Source of the DNA: an uncultured Alphaproteobacteria bacterium
GTDB taxonomy: Bacteria > Pseudomonadota > Alphaproteobacteria > Micavibrionales > Micavibrionaceae
Length of the DNA: 64,000 bases
Direction of reading: 5' to 3'
Assembly (NCBI GenBank): GCA_946481075.1
Contig: CAMLMC010000001.1
Coordinates: forward strand, 1,054,001-1,118,000
Part shown: positions 16,830 through 24,508 of the stretch, piece after piece
Numbering within the stretch: the first letter of the stretch is position 1
How the letters are laid out: the number at the start of each line of letters is the position of its first letter
The notes under the pieces: model-generated
Seen by the model: the letters and a program-made list of their open reading frames with translations, nothing else
The model's database searches: none
What the model was told of the DNA's origin: nothing
Translations under genes and position numbers: made by a program

Positions 16830-17354
16830 ATGTTCGAAATCCTCTCCCTTCTTTGCATCTTCGCCGCCGTGATTGTTTTAATCATTCTCTCAATAATCGA
16901 TCTGAAGATATTGATATTGCCGGATGAATTAAATTTGCTACTGGCGGTATGCGGCTTTGCTTTCCATTTTTTCTCGGGCCTGATGTTCATAGGATATGAC
17001 GATATGTTTTATGGTGCCCTGATAGGCGCTGGCACACTTTATGTCATCCGCTTTTTTGCAAACCGCCATTATGACCGCGACACGCTGGGCTTGGGTGATG
17101 TCAAGCTTCTGGGCGCGGGCGGCGTCTGGCTTGGCCCCGAATTCATTATGCCGGCCATCACGCTCGGGGCACTTGCCGGCTTGATTCACGGACTGGCATA
17201 CGCCGCCTATACCGCCCACAAAACCAAAACCGCCTTTACGGTGCACAATCTTTCGATTCCGGCGGGCCCCGGTTTCGCCATCGGGATCATCCTGACCGGC
17301 ACTTATATATTCGGCCCCTACATTCTGGAGACACTCCATGACATCTTCGCTTGA
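16830..17354 (+). CDS. A24 prepilin peptidase (short form)
   Basis: Membrane aspartic protease that removes prepilin leader peptides. 174 residues, six or so hydrophobic segments, and both catalytic Asp motifs of the family: IIDLKILILPDELN and the GxGD-type LGLGDVKLLGAGG. It lacks the N-terminal cytoplasmic methylase domain of PilD/GspO, as in CpaA/TadV-type or PilU-type short enzymes, so processed pilins may be unmethylated unless another enzyme acts. It diverges from the pilus operon across 154 bases that should hold both promoters. Its 3' end overlaps the CoA-transferase gene by 17 bases in another frame. The processing targets are presumably the two pilin-like proteins at 6140-7640. Confidence 0.9.
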   Translation: MFEILSLLCIFAAVIVLIILSIIDLKILILPDELNLLLAVCGFAFHFFSGLMFIGYDDMFYGALIGAGTLYVIRFFANRHYDRDTLGLGDVKLLGAGGVWLGPEFIMPAITLGALAGLIHGLAYAAYTAHKTKTAFTVHNLSIPAGPGFAIGIILTGTYIFGPYILETLHDIFA

Positions 17355-18552
17355 CGGCATCCGTATTCTTGACCTCTCACGGGTGCTGGCAGGCCCTGTC
17401 TGCACCCAAATCCTCGGCGATCTTGGTGCAGACATTATCAAGGTCGAACGGCCGCTTGAAGGTGACGATACACGCTATTGGGGGCCGCCCTTCCTGAAAG
17501 ATCCGGCGGGAAACGACACCACGGAAAGCGCCTATTATCTTTCCGCCAACCGTAACAAAAGATCGATTGCAATCGACATTTCAAAGCCGGAAGGACAGGA
17601 GATCATCCATGCGCTGGCCGCGGAATGCGATATCCTGATTCACAATTTCAAGGTTGGCAGCCTCGATAAATTCGGGCTTGGGTACGAGGCGATGCACGAA
17701 CGCCATCCGCATTTGATCTATACCGCCATATCCGGATTTGGCCAGACCGGCCCCCTCGCCCGCGAACCCGGCTATGATTTACTGGCCCAGGCGATGGGCG
17801 GATTGATGGCCCACACGGGCAAGGAGGGTGAAGAACCGATGAAGGCCGGGGTCGCGCTTTCCGACATTATGACCGGGCTTTATGCCGCGATCGGCACGCT
17901 CGCCGCCCTGAACGCCCGTCATAAGACGGGGAAAGGGCAATTGGTCGATGTGTCCTTGCTCGATGCAACGCTCGCCTCCATGACCAATATCGCTCAGTTC
18001 TTTTTGACATCCGGGAAGGCCCCGAAACGGTTCGGCAATTCGCACTCCACCATAGTCCCCTATCAGGCCTTTGCCGCAAAAGACGGCCACATTGTCATTG
18101 CGATTGGCAACGATCATCAGTTCGGGCGCCTCTGCGCGGCGATAGACCGGATCGAGTGGGCGAGCGATCCGCATTATTCGCACAACAGTGCAAGGGTTGC
18201 GCATCGTGATGAACTGATCCCCCTGCTTGAGGCGGTCATCAAACAACGCGAGGTTCAGGAATGGCTTGATTTGTTCCGCACCATCGATATACCCGCAGCG
18301 CCCGTCAATTCGATCAACCAGACATTCGCGATGGAGCAAGTGCAAGCGCGTGAAATGGAAATCGCCATGGACCACCCCTTCGCGCCGGATAATATCCACC
18401 TCGTCGGCAGCCCTTTGAAACTGTCGGAAAACCCGGCCAGCTACCGCCTGCCACCACCGACCCTTGGGCAGCATACTTATGACGTTCTAAAAAACATATT
18501 GAGTCTATCCGAAGATCAGATCGAAAAGCTCAAATCCAAAAATATTGTTTAA
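17338..18552 (+). CDS. Class III (CaiB/BaiF/Frc) CoA-transferase
   Basis: 404 residues, the usual length. Family marks: ILDLSRVLAGPVCTQILGDL at the N-terminus, ADIIKVERP, YYLSANRNKRSIAIDI, HNFKVGSLDKFGLGY and PGYDLLAQAMGG, whose Asp is the probable catalytic residue that forms acyl anhydride intermediates in Frc. It transfers CoA between carboxylic acids; the substrate cannot be told from sequence. The start ATG has GGAG seven bases upstream and lies within the end of the prepilin peptidase gene. The overlap probably reflects compactness rather than shared function. Its 3' end overlaps the GNAT gene tail-to-tail by four bases. Confidence 0.92.
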   Translation: MTSSLDGIRILDLSRVLAGPVCTQILGDLGADIIKVERPLEGDDTRYWGPPFLKDPAGNDTTESAYYLSANRNKRSIAIDISKPEGQEIIHALAAECDILIHNFKVGSLDKFGLGYEAMHERHPHLIYTAISGFGQTGPLAREPGYDLLAQAMGGLMAHTGKEGEEPMKAGVALSDIMTGLYAAIGTLAALNARHKTGKGQLVDVSLLDATLASMTNIAQFFLTSGKAPKRFGNSHSTIVPYQAFAAKDGHIVIAIGNDHQFGRLCAAIDRIEWASDPHYSHNSARVAHRDELIPLLEAVIKQREVQEWLDLFRTIDIPAAPVNSINQTFAMEQVQAREMEIAMDHPFAPDNIHLVGSPLKLSENPASYRLPPPTLGQHTYDVLKNILSLSEDQIEKLKSKNIV

Positions 18553-19070
18553 CGAGGCTCATTGTAGCCAAGCCGAAGCGTCACGAGCGTATAGGATTGC
18601 CCCTCATACTCTAGCTCTTCTTTACAAATCGGCTTGAATCCATTTCGTTCCGCCGCTTTCATCGAGGGCGCATTCGTGGGCTCTATGGATGTAATCACAT
18701 CCCCCTCAAATCCAATTTCACGAAGATATTTTTTGCGCACATCATATAAATGATTGGCAAGCCCCAACCCTCTATATTCTTCATACAGGAAACTGCCGGC
18801 GAAATGGGCGCGGCATGCGTCCTGCGCCTTAATAATGGAAAAGCCGATCATATCATGATCATGGAACAATCCAAAAACCGCATAACGGTCCATGAAGGTA
18901 CCTAGCACCTTAGGATTATTCGGGTTCCCGCCACGAAAATGGGATAGAAAACCTTCTTCTCCATAGGCTTTGGTTAAATGGTGCTCAATTAGAGCCCAGT
19001 CGTCCAGACTAAGCAATCTGCTCGTTAATCCTACAGTTAAATCGAAACTATCCTTCATAGCATATCTCAT
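18549..19070 (-). CDS. GNAT-family N-acetyltransferase
   Basis: 173 residues. The acetyl-CoA-binding motif A is visible in FLYEEYRGLGLANHLYDVRK (R/Q-x-x-G-x-A type), with the family beta-bulge after it and TNAPSMKAAERNGFKPI, the typical motif B region (N-x-x-S-x-x-x-x-x-x-x-GF). The substrate is unknown; ribosomal-protein-like or small-amine acetylation are both possible. The first ATG is used; an in-frame ATG at 19058 with GAG upstream is an alternative. It converges on the CoA-transferase and diverges from pyrB. Confidence 0.85.
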   Translation of the reverse strand: MRYAMKDSFDLTVGLTSRLLSLDDWALIEHHLTKAYGEEGFLSHFRGGNPNNPKVLGTFMDRYAVFGLFHDHDMIGFSIIKAQDACRAHFAGSFLYEEYRGLGLANHLYDVRKKYLREIGFEGDVITSIEPTNAPSMKAAERNGFKPICKEELEYEGQSYTLVTLRLGYNEPR

Positions 19071-19176
19071 TTTTCACATAATACGTGTCGTTTGGAGCAA
19101 AATGCAAATCCGCCCCTGTATAAGAGGCTAAGTTTTCTTGCAAACCTTAGGATACAGCTGTAATCATCCCATTTTG

Positions 19177-20166
19177 ATGACACACTCAATGCAAAATGGC
19201 GCCCCAATCCGTAAACCTTTCGCCAAGGTTGACCGCTCCTCGTTTAAACATACCGATTTGATAGGTATCAAAGAGCTGAGTCCCGAAGAAATAAACATTA
19301 TCCTCGACCTAGCCGATTATTATGCCGATCGGCTGGATGAGCGGGAATTCAAACCCGATATCTTGCGCGGCGCGATTGTCCTTACCCTTTTCTTTGAAGA
19401 CAGCACCCGCACGCGCGTATCCTTTGAAATGGCGGCCAAGCGTTTGGGCGCGGATACGGTCAATCTCGATATCGCGACCTCCTCCGTAAAGAAAGATGAG
19501 AGCCTGACCGATACGGTCTATACGCTCAACGCCATGCTGCGTCCCGATGCGATTGTCGTGCGCCATAGCGAATATAACGCGCCACGCTTCATCGCAAACC
19601 TTGTCGATTGCCCCGTCATCAATGCGGGCGATAGTTACCGTGAACACCCGACGCAGGCGTTGCTTGATGCCCTGACTATGCGCCGCCGTTTCGGCAAGCT
19701 GGAAGGCCTGAAGGTTGCCATCTGCGGCGATATCGCACATAGCCGTGTGGCGTCGAGCAATATGATCCTGCTGCGCAAGATGGGGGTTGAGGTCAACATC
19801 GTTGCCCCACCCTATCTGAAGCCGGAAAAATTTCCGGCCGAAGGTGTGCAGGCGTTCGACAATATGAAAGACGGGCTTGCGGGGTGCGATGTCGTCATGA
19901 TGCTGCGTAACCAGAAGGAACGCATGAAGGCCGGACTGATTGAATCGGACGAGGCCTTCTTCCGTGATTATGGTTTGACCTACGATAAACTCGCCTATGC
20001 GGCGCCGCATGCCGTTGTCATGCACCCCGGCCCCATGAACCGCGGCATTGAAATCGACGGCGGTGTGGCGGATGATAAAGAACGCTCCCTCATCCTTGAA
20101 CAGGTGCGCAACGGCGTGCCGACACGCATGGCGGTGATGGATCTGCTGCTAAAAGGTAAAATATAA
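19177..20166 (+). CDS. pyrB: Aspartate carbamoyltransferase catalytic subunit
   Basis: Condenses carbamoyl phosphate and aspartate in pyrimidine synthesis. About 329 residues. Carbamoyl-phosphate loop FFEDSTRTRVSFEMAAKRLG, then SSVKKDESLTDT, RHSEYNAP, DSYREHPTQALLDALTM and the aspartate-loop region HPGPMNRGIEID are diagnostic. The start is uncertain: the frame is open from a TTG at 19138, and ATGs at 19177 and 19189 both fit the family; none has a strong ribosome site. It heads the pyrB-plsY-dprA-topA run and overlaps plsY by one base. In many relatives pyrC lies between pyrB and plsY, but it is missing here. Confidence 0.95.
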   Translation: MTHSMQNGAPIRKPFAKVDRSSFKHTDLIGIKELSPEEINIILDLADYYADRLDEREFKPDILRGAIVLTLFFEDSTRTRVSFEMAAKRLGADTVNLDIATSSVKKDESLTDTVYTLNAMLRPDAIVVRHSEYNAPRFIANLVDCPVINAGDSYREHPTQALLDALTMRRRFGKLEGLKVAICGDIAHSRVASSNMILLRKMGVEVNIVAPPYLKPEKFPAEGVQAFDNMKDGLAGCDVVMMLRNQKERMKAGLIESDEAFFRDYGLTYDKLAYAAPHAVVMHPGPMNRGIEIDGGVADDKERSLILEQVRNGVPTRMAVMDLLLKGKI

Positions 20167-20756
20167 TGCTCTACGCACTCGCAATCATCGGCGGATATTT
20201 ACTCGGATCTATTCCGTTTGGGCTAATCCTGACCAAGCTTGGCGGATATGGCGATATCCGCGATATCGGGTCGGGGAATATCGGCGCGACCAATGTTTTG
20301 CGCACGGGCAATAAAAAACTCGCTCTTGCGACATTGATTCTGGATGGCTTGAAAGGCGCGGCGGCCGTTATGATCGCCTATTTTTTGACCAAAGATTTTA
20401 ACATCGAAATGCTGGCAGGGCTTTCCGCTCTAATTGGCCACCTCTTCCCCGTCTGGCTGAAATTCAAAGGCGGTAAAGGTGTTGCCACCACACTCGGTAC
20501 TTTGCTCGCGCTGAAACCCCTCATTGGTGTTGCCGCCTGCGGCGTTTGGCTTTTGACCGCTGTTGTTACACGCTATTCCTCCCTCTCCGCCCTCATCGCG
20601 GTGGCGGCGGCACCGTTCTTCGCCTATTTTCTTGTCGGTGATGCCAATTTCACGGCGCTGTGCGGGCTTATCGCAACGCTTGTCTGGTTCAAGCACCGCG
20701 CGAATATTGGGCGCCTGATGAAAGGCGAAGAACCAAAGATCGGGCAGAAAAAATGA
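20166..20756 (+). CDS. plsY: Acyl-phosphate:glycerol-3-phosphate acyltransferase
   Basis: Inner-membrane enzyme making lysophosphatidate from acyl-phosphate and glycerol-3-phosphate, the first step of phospholipid synthesis with PlsX. 196 residues with about five membrane segments and the three PlsY signature regions: GSIPFGLILTK, GSGNIGATNVLRTGNKK and HLFPVWLKFKGGKGVATTLG. The start overlaps the pyrB stop (TAATG) and its own stop overlaps the dprA start (ATGA), so these three genes are translationally coupled. Confidence 0.97.
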   Translation: MLYALAIIGGYLLGSIPFGLILTKLGGYGDIRDIGSGNIGATNVLRTGNKKLALATLILDGLKGAAAVMIAYFLTKDFNIEMLAGLSALIGHLFPVWLKFKGGKGVATTLGTLLALKPLIGVAACGVWLLTAVVTRYSSLSALIAVAAAPFFAYFLVGDANFTALCGLIATLVWFKHRANIGRLMKGEEPKIGQKK

Positions 20757-21895
20757 GCCTGTTTTCATCCGGCAGCGCCACCAAACAATTGACGCTGGAT
20801 GAAGCAGAGAAAATCGCATGGCTGCGCCTGATCCGCACCGACAATATCGGGCCGATCACGTTCTACAATCTTTTGCAAACATATGGTTCCGCCAAAAAGG
20901 CTATCGAAGCTTTGCCCGGCCTTGCCAAACGCGGCGGCCGTTTGAAAGGCCTGAACGTTACCGAAGAATTTGCGGTGACGCGCGAATGGGAACAGCTTCG
21001 TAAAAAAGGCGGCGATTTTATTTTTGCCGCGGATGAATTTTATCCCCTCGCCCTCGCCGCCACAGAAGACGCACCGCCTGTTCTTTCCGTACTTGGCAAC
21101 AAACAATTATTGAACCGGTCAACTATTGGTATAGTCGGCGCGCGCAATGCCTCGCTCAATGGACGCAAGTTTGCGGAAAAGATTTCACGCGATTTGGGAC
21201 AGGCTGGACAAATCATCGCATCCGGCCTCGCACGTGGCATTGATACGGCGGCGCATAGTGGGGCACTTTCCACTGGCACCATCGCTGTTGTTGCGGGTGG
21301 TATCGACATTATTTACCCGCCGGAAAACGAAAAACTCTATCATGCGATTGCGGAACAAGGGTGCATCGTCGCCGAAAGCCCGCTGACCATGGAACCGCTT
21401 GCAAGGCATTTCCCCAAACGCAACCGCATTATCTCCGGCCTGTCATCCGGCGTTGTCGTCGTCGAAGCCACGCTCAAATCCGGCTCGCTTATCACCGCGC
21501 GCATGGCGGCGGAACAGGGCCGCGATGTCTATGCCGTGCCCGGACACCCATTCGATCCGCGTGCGGCGGGACCGAACAAACTGATCCGCGACGGCGCGAC
21601 ACTGGTACAATCGGCGGAAGATGTTCTAGAGAATCTGAACAGCTTCCGCACCACATCCCCCACCCTGCAAGAGTCCCGTCAGGACGAATGGATGCCACAG
21701 GTTCTCGACGATAATGACGCCGAGGCCGTTCGCGAGATTATTTTACAGAATATGTCATCTGCCCCCGTTACAGTTGACGAATTGGTCAGAAACTGTCATC
21801 TGACTATTCCTTCGGTCCAAATGATCTTACTGGAACTGGAGCTGGCGGGCCGCCTGCAAAGACTGCCCGGAAATAGAATTGTTTTGATAAATTAA
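20753..21895 (+). CDS. dprA: DNA-processing protein DprA
   Basis: Loads RecA on incoming single-stranded DNA during natural transformation; also widespread in non-transformable bacteria. 380 residues. A SAM-like N-terminal part (AWLRLIRTDNIGPITFYNLL) is followed by the Rossmann-like DprA core with IGIVGARNASLNGRKFAEKI, IASGLARGIDTAAHSGAL, GGIDIIYPPENEKLY and FPKRNRIISGLSSGVVVVEA. A C-terminal winged-helix-like domain (about 310-380) ends it. The start is the ATG overlapping the plsY stop; the frame extends about 30 codons upstream inside plsY but that is not needed. Confidence 0.96.
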   Translation: MSLFSSGSATKQLTLDEAEKIAWLRLIRTDNIGPITFYNLLQTYGSAKKAIEALPGLAKRGGRLKGLNVTEEFAVTREWEQLRKKGGDFIFAADEFYPLALAATEDAPPVLSVLGNKQLLNRSTIGIVGARNASLNGRKFAEKISRDLGQAGQIIASGLARGIDTAAHSGALSTGTIAVVAGGIDIIYPPENEKLYHAIAEQGCIVAESPLTMEPLARHFPKRNRIISGLSSGVVVVEATLKSGSLITARMAAEQGRDVYAVPGHPFDPRAAGPNKLIRDGATLVQSAEDVLENLNSFRTTSPTLQESRQDEWMPQVLDDNDAEAVREIILQNMSSAPVTVDELVRNCHLTIPSVQMILLELELAGRLQRLPGNRIVLIN

Positions 21896-21903
21896 GGACT
21901 TAC

Positions 21904-24429
21904 GTGGCAGCGGATAATCTCGTTATCGTTGAATCGCCCGCGAAGGCGAAAACCATTAATAAGTATCTGGGGGGCGATTTCCAGGTGCTGGCCTCCTACG
22001 GGCATGTCCGCGACCTGATCGGCAAGGATGGATCTGTCCTCCCCGATCAAGATTTCGCGATGAAATGGGAACTGGGCGAGCGTGCCTATAAAAACGTCAG
22101 CGATATCAAAAAGGCCGTAAAGTCCGCCGCCACCATCTTCCTCGCAACCGACCCCGACCGCGAGGGGGAAGCCATATCATGGCACATTGAAGAGATTCTG
22201 AAAGATGCCAGCCTTCTGAAAGGCAAGAATGTCCAGCGCGTGACGTTTAACGAGATTACCAAGAAAGCCGTGCAGGAAGCATTCAACCGTCCGCGCGCCC
22301 TTGATCAGGATTTGATCGATGCTTACCTCGCGCGCCGCGCACTTGACTACCTTGTCGGCTTCAACCTTTCTCCCGTCCTGTGGCGTAAATTGCCGGGATC
22401 GAAATCTGCCGGCCGCGTTCAATCGGTTGCCCTGCGCCTGATATGCGAACGCGAAGCCGAGATTGAAAAATTTAGAGCCCAAGAATACTGGAGCATCGAA
22501 GCGCTTCTGCACAGCAAGGACGGCGCGCCTTTCACCGCACGCCTGACGACACTTGCAGGGAACAAGCTCGACAAGCTCGACATCCCGAACGAAGAAGCCG
22601 CAAATGCTGCGGCACTACGCATTCGTAACAAGGCCCTGCAAGTTCAGAAGGTCGAAAAGAAACAGGTTCGTCGAAACCCCTATCCGCCTTTCATCACATC
22701 CTCGCTACAAATGGAGGCATCGCGCAAGCTGGGCTTCTCGGCTGCGCACACGATGCGCGTCGCGCAAGGGTTATACGAGGCCGGCTTTATCACCTATATG
22801 CGTACCGATGGGACCACGTTGTCCGATGATGCGGTGGCGCAGGCCCGTTCCGTGATCAAAAGCGAATATGGTACGAAATATCTTCCCGATGCCCCGCGCC
22901 TTTACAAATCAAAGGCGAAAAACGCACAGGAAGCGCACGAAGCCATCCGCCCGACCGATCTGTCTGTTCTACCAACAAGCCGCGAAGCGCCGGGTGATGA
23001 TCAGCAACGCAAACTCTATGACCTTATCTGGAAACGCACGATGGCGTCGCAGATGGAAAACGCGGTGATGGATCAGGTTTCCGCCGATATTTCCGACGGT
23101 ACGGATGATGTCGTGCTGCGCGCTACCGGCTCCGTTATCACCTTCGATGGTTTCCTGACGCTGTATAAGGAAGACAAGGATGACGAAGATGGCGAGGACG
23201 ATGAAAACAAACGCCTGCCGCCATTGGAACAAGGCGATGCGACGAAACTGATCGATGTTCGCCAGAACCAGCATTTCACACAGCCACCGCCCCGTTATTC
23301 CGAAGCGAGCCTGGTGAAGAAAATGGAAGAGCTGGGCATCGGCCGTCCTTCCACTTATGCGTCCATCCTGCAAGTCTTGCGCGACCGCAATTATGTGACA
23401 ATGGATAAGAAGCGCTTTATCCCGGAAGACCGTGGCCGTCTTGTCACGACCTTCCTCACCCGCTTCTTCCCGCGCTATGTCGATTACGACTTCACGGCCA
23501 ATCTGGAAGAAGAACTGGATGCCATTGCGGGCGGACATGTCCAATGGAAAGAAGCGCTCCGCCAGTTCTGGACCGATTTTTCCAAAGCGATTGGTGAAAC
23601 CAAGGATTTGAAGATCAGCGAAGTCATCGACGAACTGGACGCAGAACTTGCGCCCCACTTCTTCCATGATGGCGAATCTGCGCGCAAATGCCCCGCCTGT
23701 GACAATGGCCGGCTGTCATTGAAACTCGGCAAGTTCGGTGCCTTTATCGGATGCTCCAACTATCCTGAATGTAAATTCACCAAACCTTTGGAAATCGCTG
23801 TTGCGGAAGGATCGGAAGATGCCGAAAGTTCTGCGGCGGCGGCACTCGCCAACGAGCCTAAAATCCTCGGCACCGATCCAAAGACAGGCCGCACCGTTTC
23901 CATGCGCCGCGGACCGTACGGGCCTTACGTGCAGATCGATCTGCCGCCGGAAATTGAATCAGATCCGAAGAACAAGGAAAAACCGAAACGTCAGGGCATT
24001 CCCAAAGGTGCCGATATCGCCACGTTTGATTTGGCTGCCGCGCTAAAACTTCTCGCCCTGCCGCGTGAAGTCGGCATCCACCCCGAGGACGGTAAGAAGA
24101 TCGAAGCCGGCATTGGACGTTTTGGCCCGTTCCTGAAACACAACAACCGTTTCAAATCGATCCCGAAGGGCGATGATGTGATGACCATCGGCATGAACCG
24201 CGCCGTAGAATTACTCGCACAGCCGGTGAAGCCCAGCTGGCGTACCAAGAAAAAAGAGGAAGCCGCAGCCAAGAAAGAGGCAGAGAAAGCCGAAAAGGCC
24301 GCGAAGAAGGCCGCAACCAAGAAAGCAACCAAGAAGGCGGCGAAAAAGACCGCGGTGAAGAAAACCGCCACCAAAAAAACAGCGGTCAAAAAGACGGCGG
24401 CAAAGAAAACCAAGAAGTCCGCTGAATAG
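21904..24429 (+). CDS. topA: DNA topoisomerase I (type IA) with Lys/Ala-rich tail
   Basis: Relaxes negative supercoils; 841 residues. Toprim domain with VIVESPAKAKTINKYLG and ATDPDREGEAISWHI; catalytic Tyr in GFITYMRTDGTTLSD; PSTYASILQVLRDRNYV in the core; one C-terminal zinc ribbon (CPAC / CSNYPEC), then topoisomerase C-terminal repeats (GRTVSMRRGPYGPYVQ; GIGRFGPFLKHNN). From about residue 775 the protein ends in a low-complexity Lys/Ala/Thr tail with repeated KKTA-type units, histone H1-like in composition, as in many alphaproteobacterial and actinobacterial TopA. The start is GTG at 21904, eight bases after dprA. Confidence 0.97.
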   Translation: MAADNLVIVESPAKAKTINKYLGGDFQVLASYGHVRDLIGKDGSVLPDQDFAMKWELGERAYKNVSDIKKAVKSAATIFLATDPDREGEAISWHIEEILKDASLLKGKNVQRVTFNEITKKAVQEAFNRPRALDQDLIDAYLARRALDYLVGFNLSPVLWRKLPGSKSAGRVQSVALRLICEREAEIEKFRAQEYWSIEALLHSKDGAPFTARLTTLAGNKLDKLDIPNEEAANAAALRIRNKALQVQKVEKKQVRRNPYPPFITSSLQMEASRKLGFSAAHTMRVAQGLYEAGFITYMRTDGTTLSDDAVAQARSVIKSEYGTKYLPDAPRLYKSKAKNAQEAHEAIRPTDLSVLPTSREAPGDDQQRKLYDLIWKRTMASQMENAVMDQVSADISDGTDDVVLRATGSVITFDGFLTLYKEDKDDEDGEDDENKRLPPLEQGDATKLIDVRQNQHFTQPPPRYSEASLVKKMEELGIGRPSTYASILQVLRDRNYVTMDKKRFIPEDRGRLVTTFLTRFFPRYVDYDFTANLEEELDAIAGGHVQWKEALRQFWTDFSKAIGETKDLKISEVIDELDAELAPHFFHDGESARKCPACDNGRLSLKLGKFGAFIGCSNYPECKFTKPLEIAVAEGSEDAESSAAAALANEPKILGTDPKTGRTVSMRRGPYGPYVQIDLPPEIESDPKNKEKPKRQGIPKGADIATFDLAAALKLLALPREVGIHPEDGKKIEAGIGRFGPFLKHNNRFKSIPKGDDVMTIGMNRAVELLAQPVKPSWRTKKKEEAAAKKEAEKAEKAAKKAATKKATKKAAKKTAVKKTATKKTAVKKTAAKKTKKSAE

Positions 24430-24439
24430 CGGGCTTTTT
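24417..24439 (+). terminator. Hairpin overlapping the topA stop
   Basis: GTCCGC and GCGGGC form a 6-bp stem (one G-U pair) around a TGAATA loop, followed by TTTTT. The topA stop codon lies at the stem start on the 3' side. A modest intrinsic terminator; rnr starts 70 bases later and may have its own promoter. Confidence 0.6.
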
Positions 24440-24508
24440 GCTTGTATATCAGGCCTATTTCCAAAATATTGCATTGAGGATTGGCCATACCCTGCTCTAC
24501 AATCACTC

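Noticed and set aside
17338..17354. 17-base overlap of prepilin peptidase and CoA-transferase as a sign of a functional link
   Set aside because: The CoA-transferase has its own good ribosome site and no known role in pili; compact packing explains it.
20660..20752. Upstream extension of DprA inside plsY
   Set aside because: The ATG overlapping the plsY stop gives the usual DprA N-terminus.
24200..24430. Lys/Ala-rich end of TopA as a separate histone-like gene
   Set aside because: It is in frame with TopA and such tails are common in the family; no internal start is supported.
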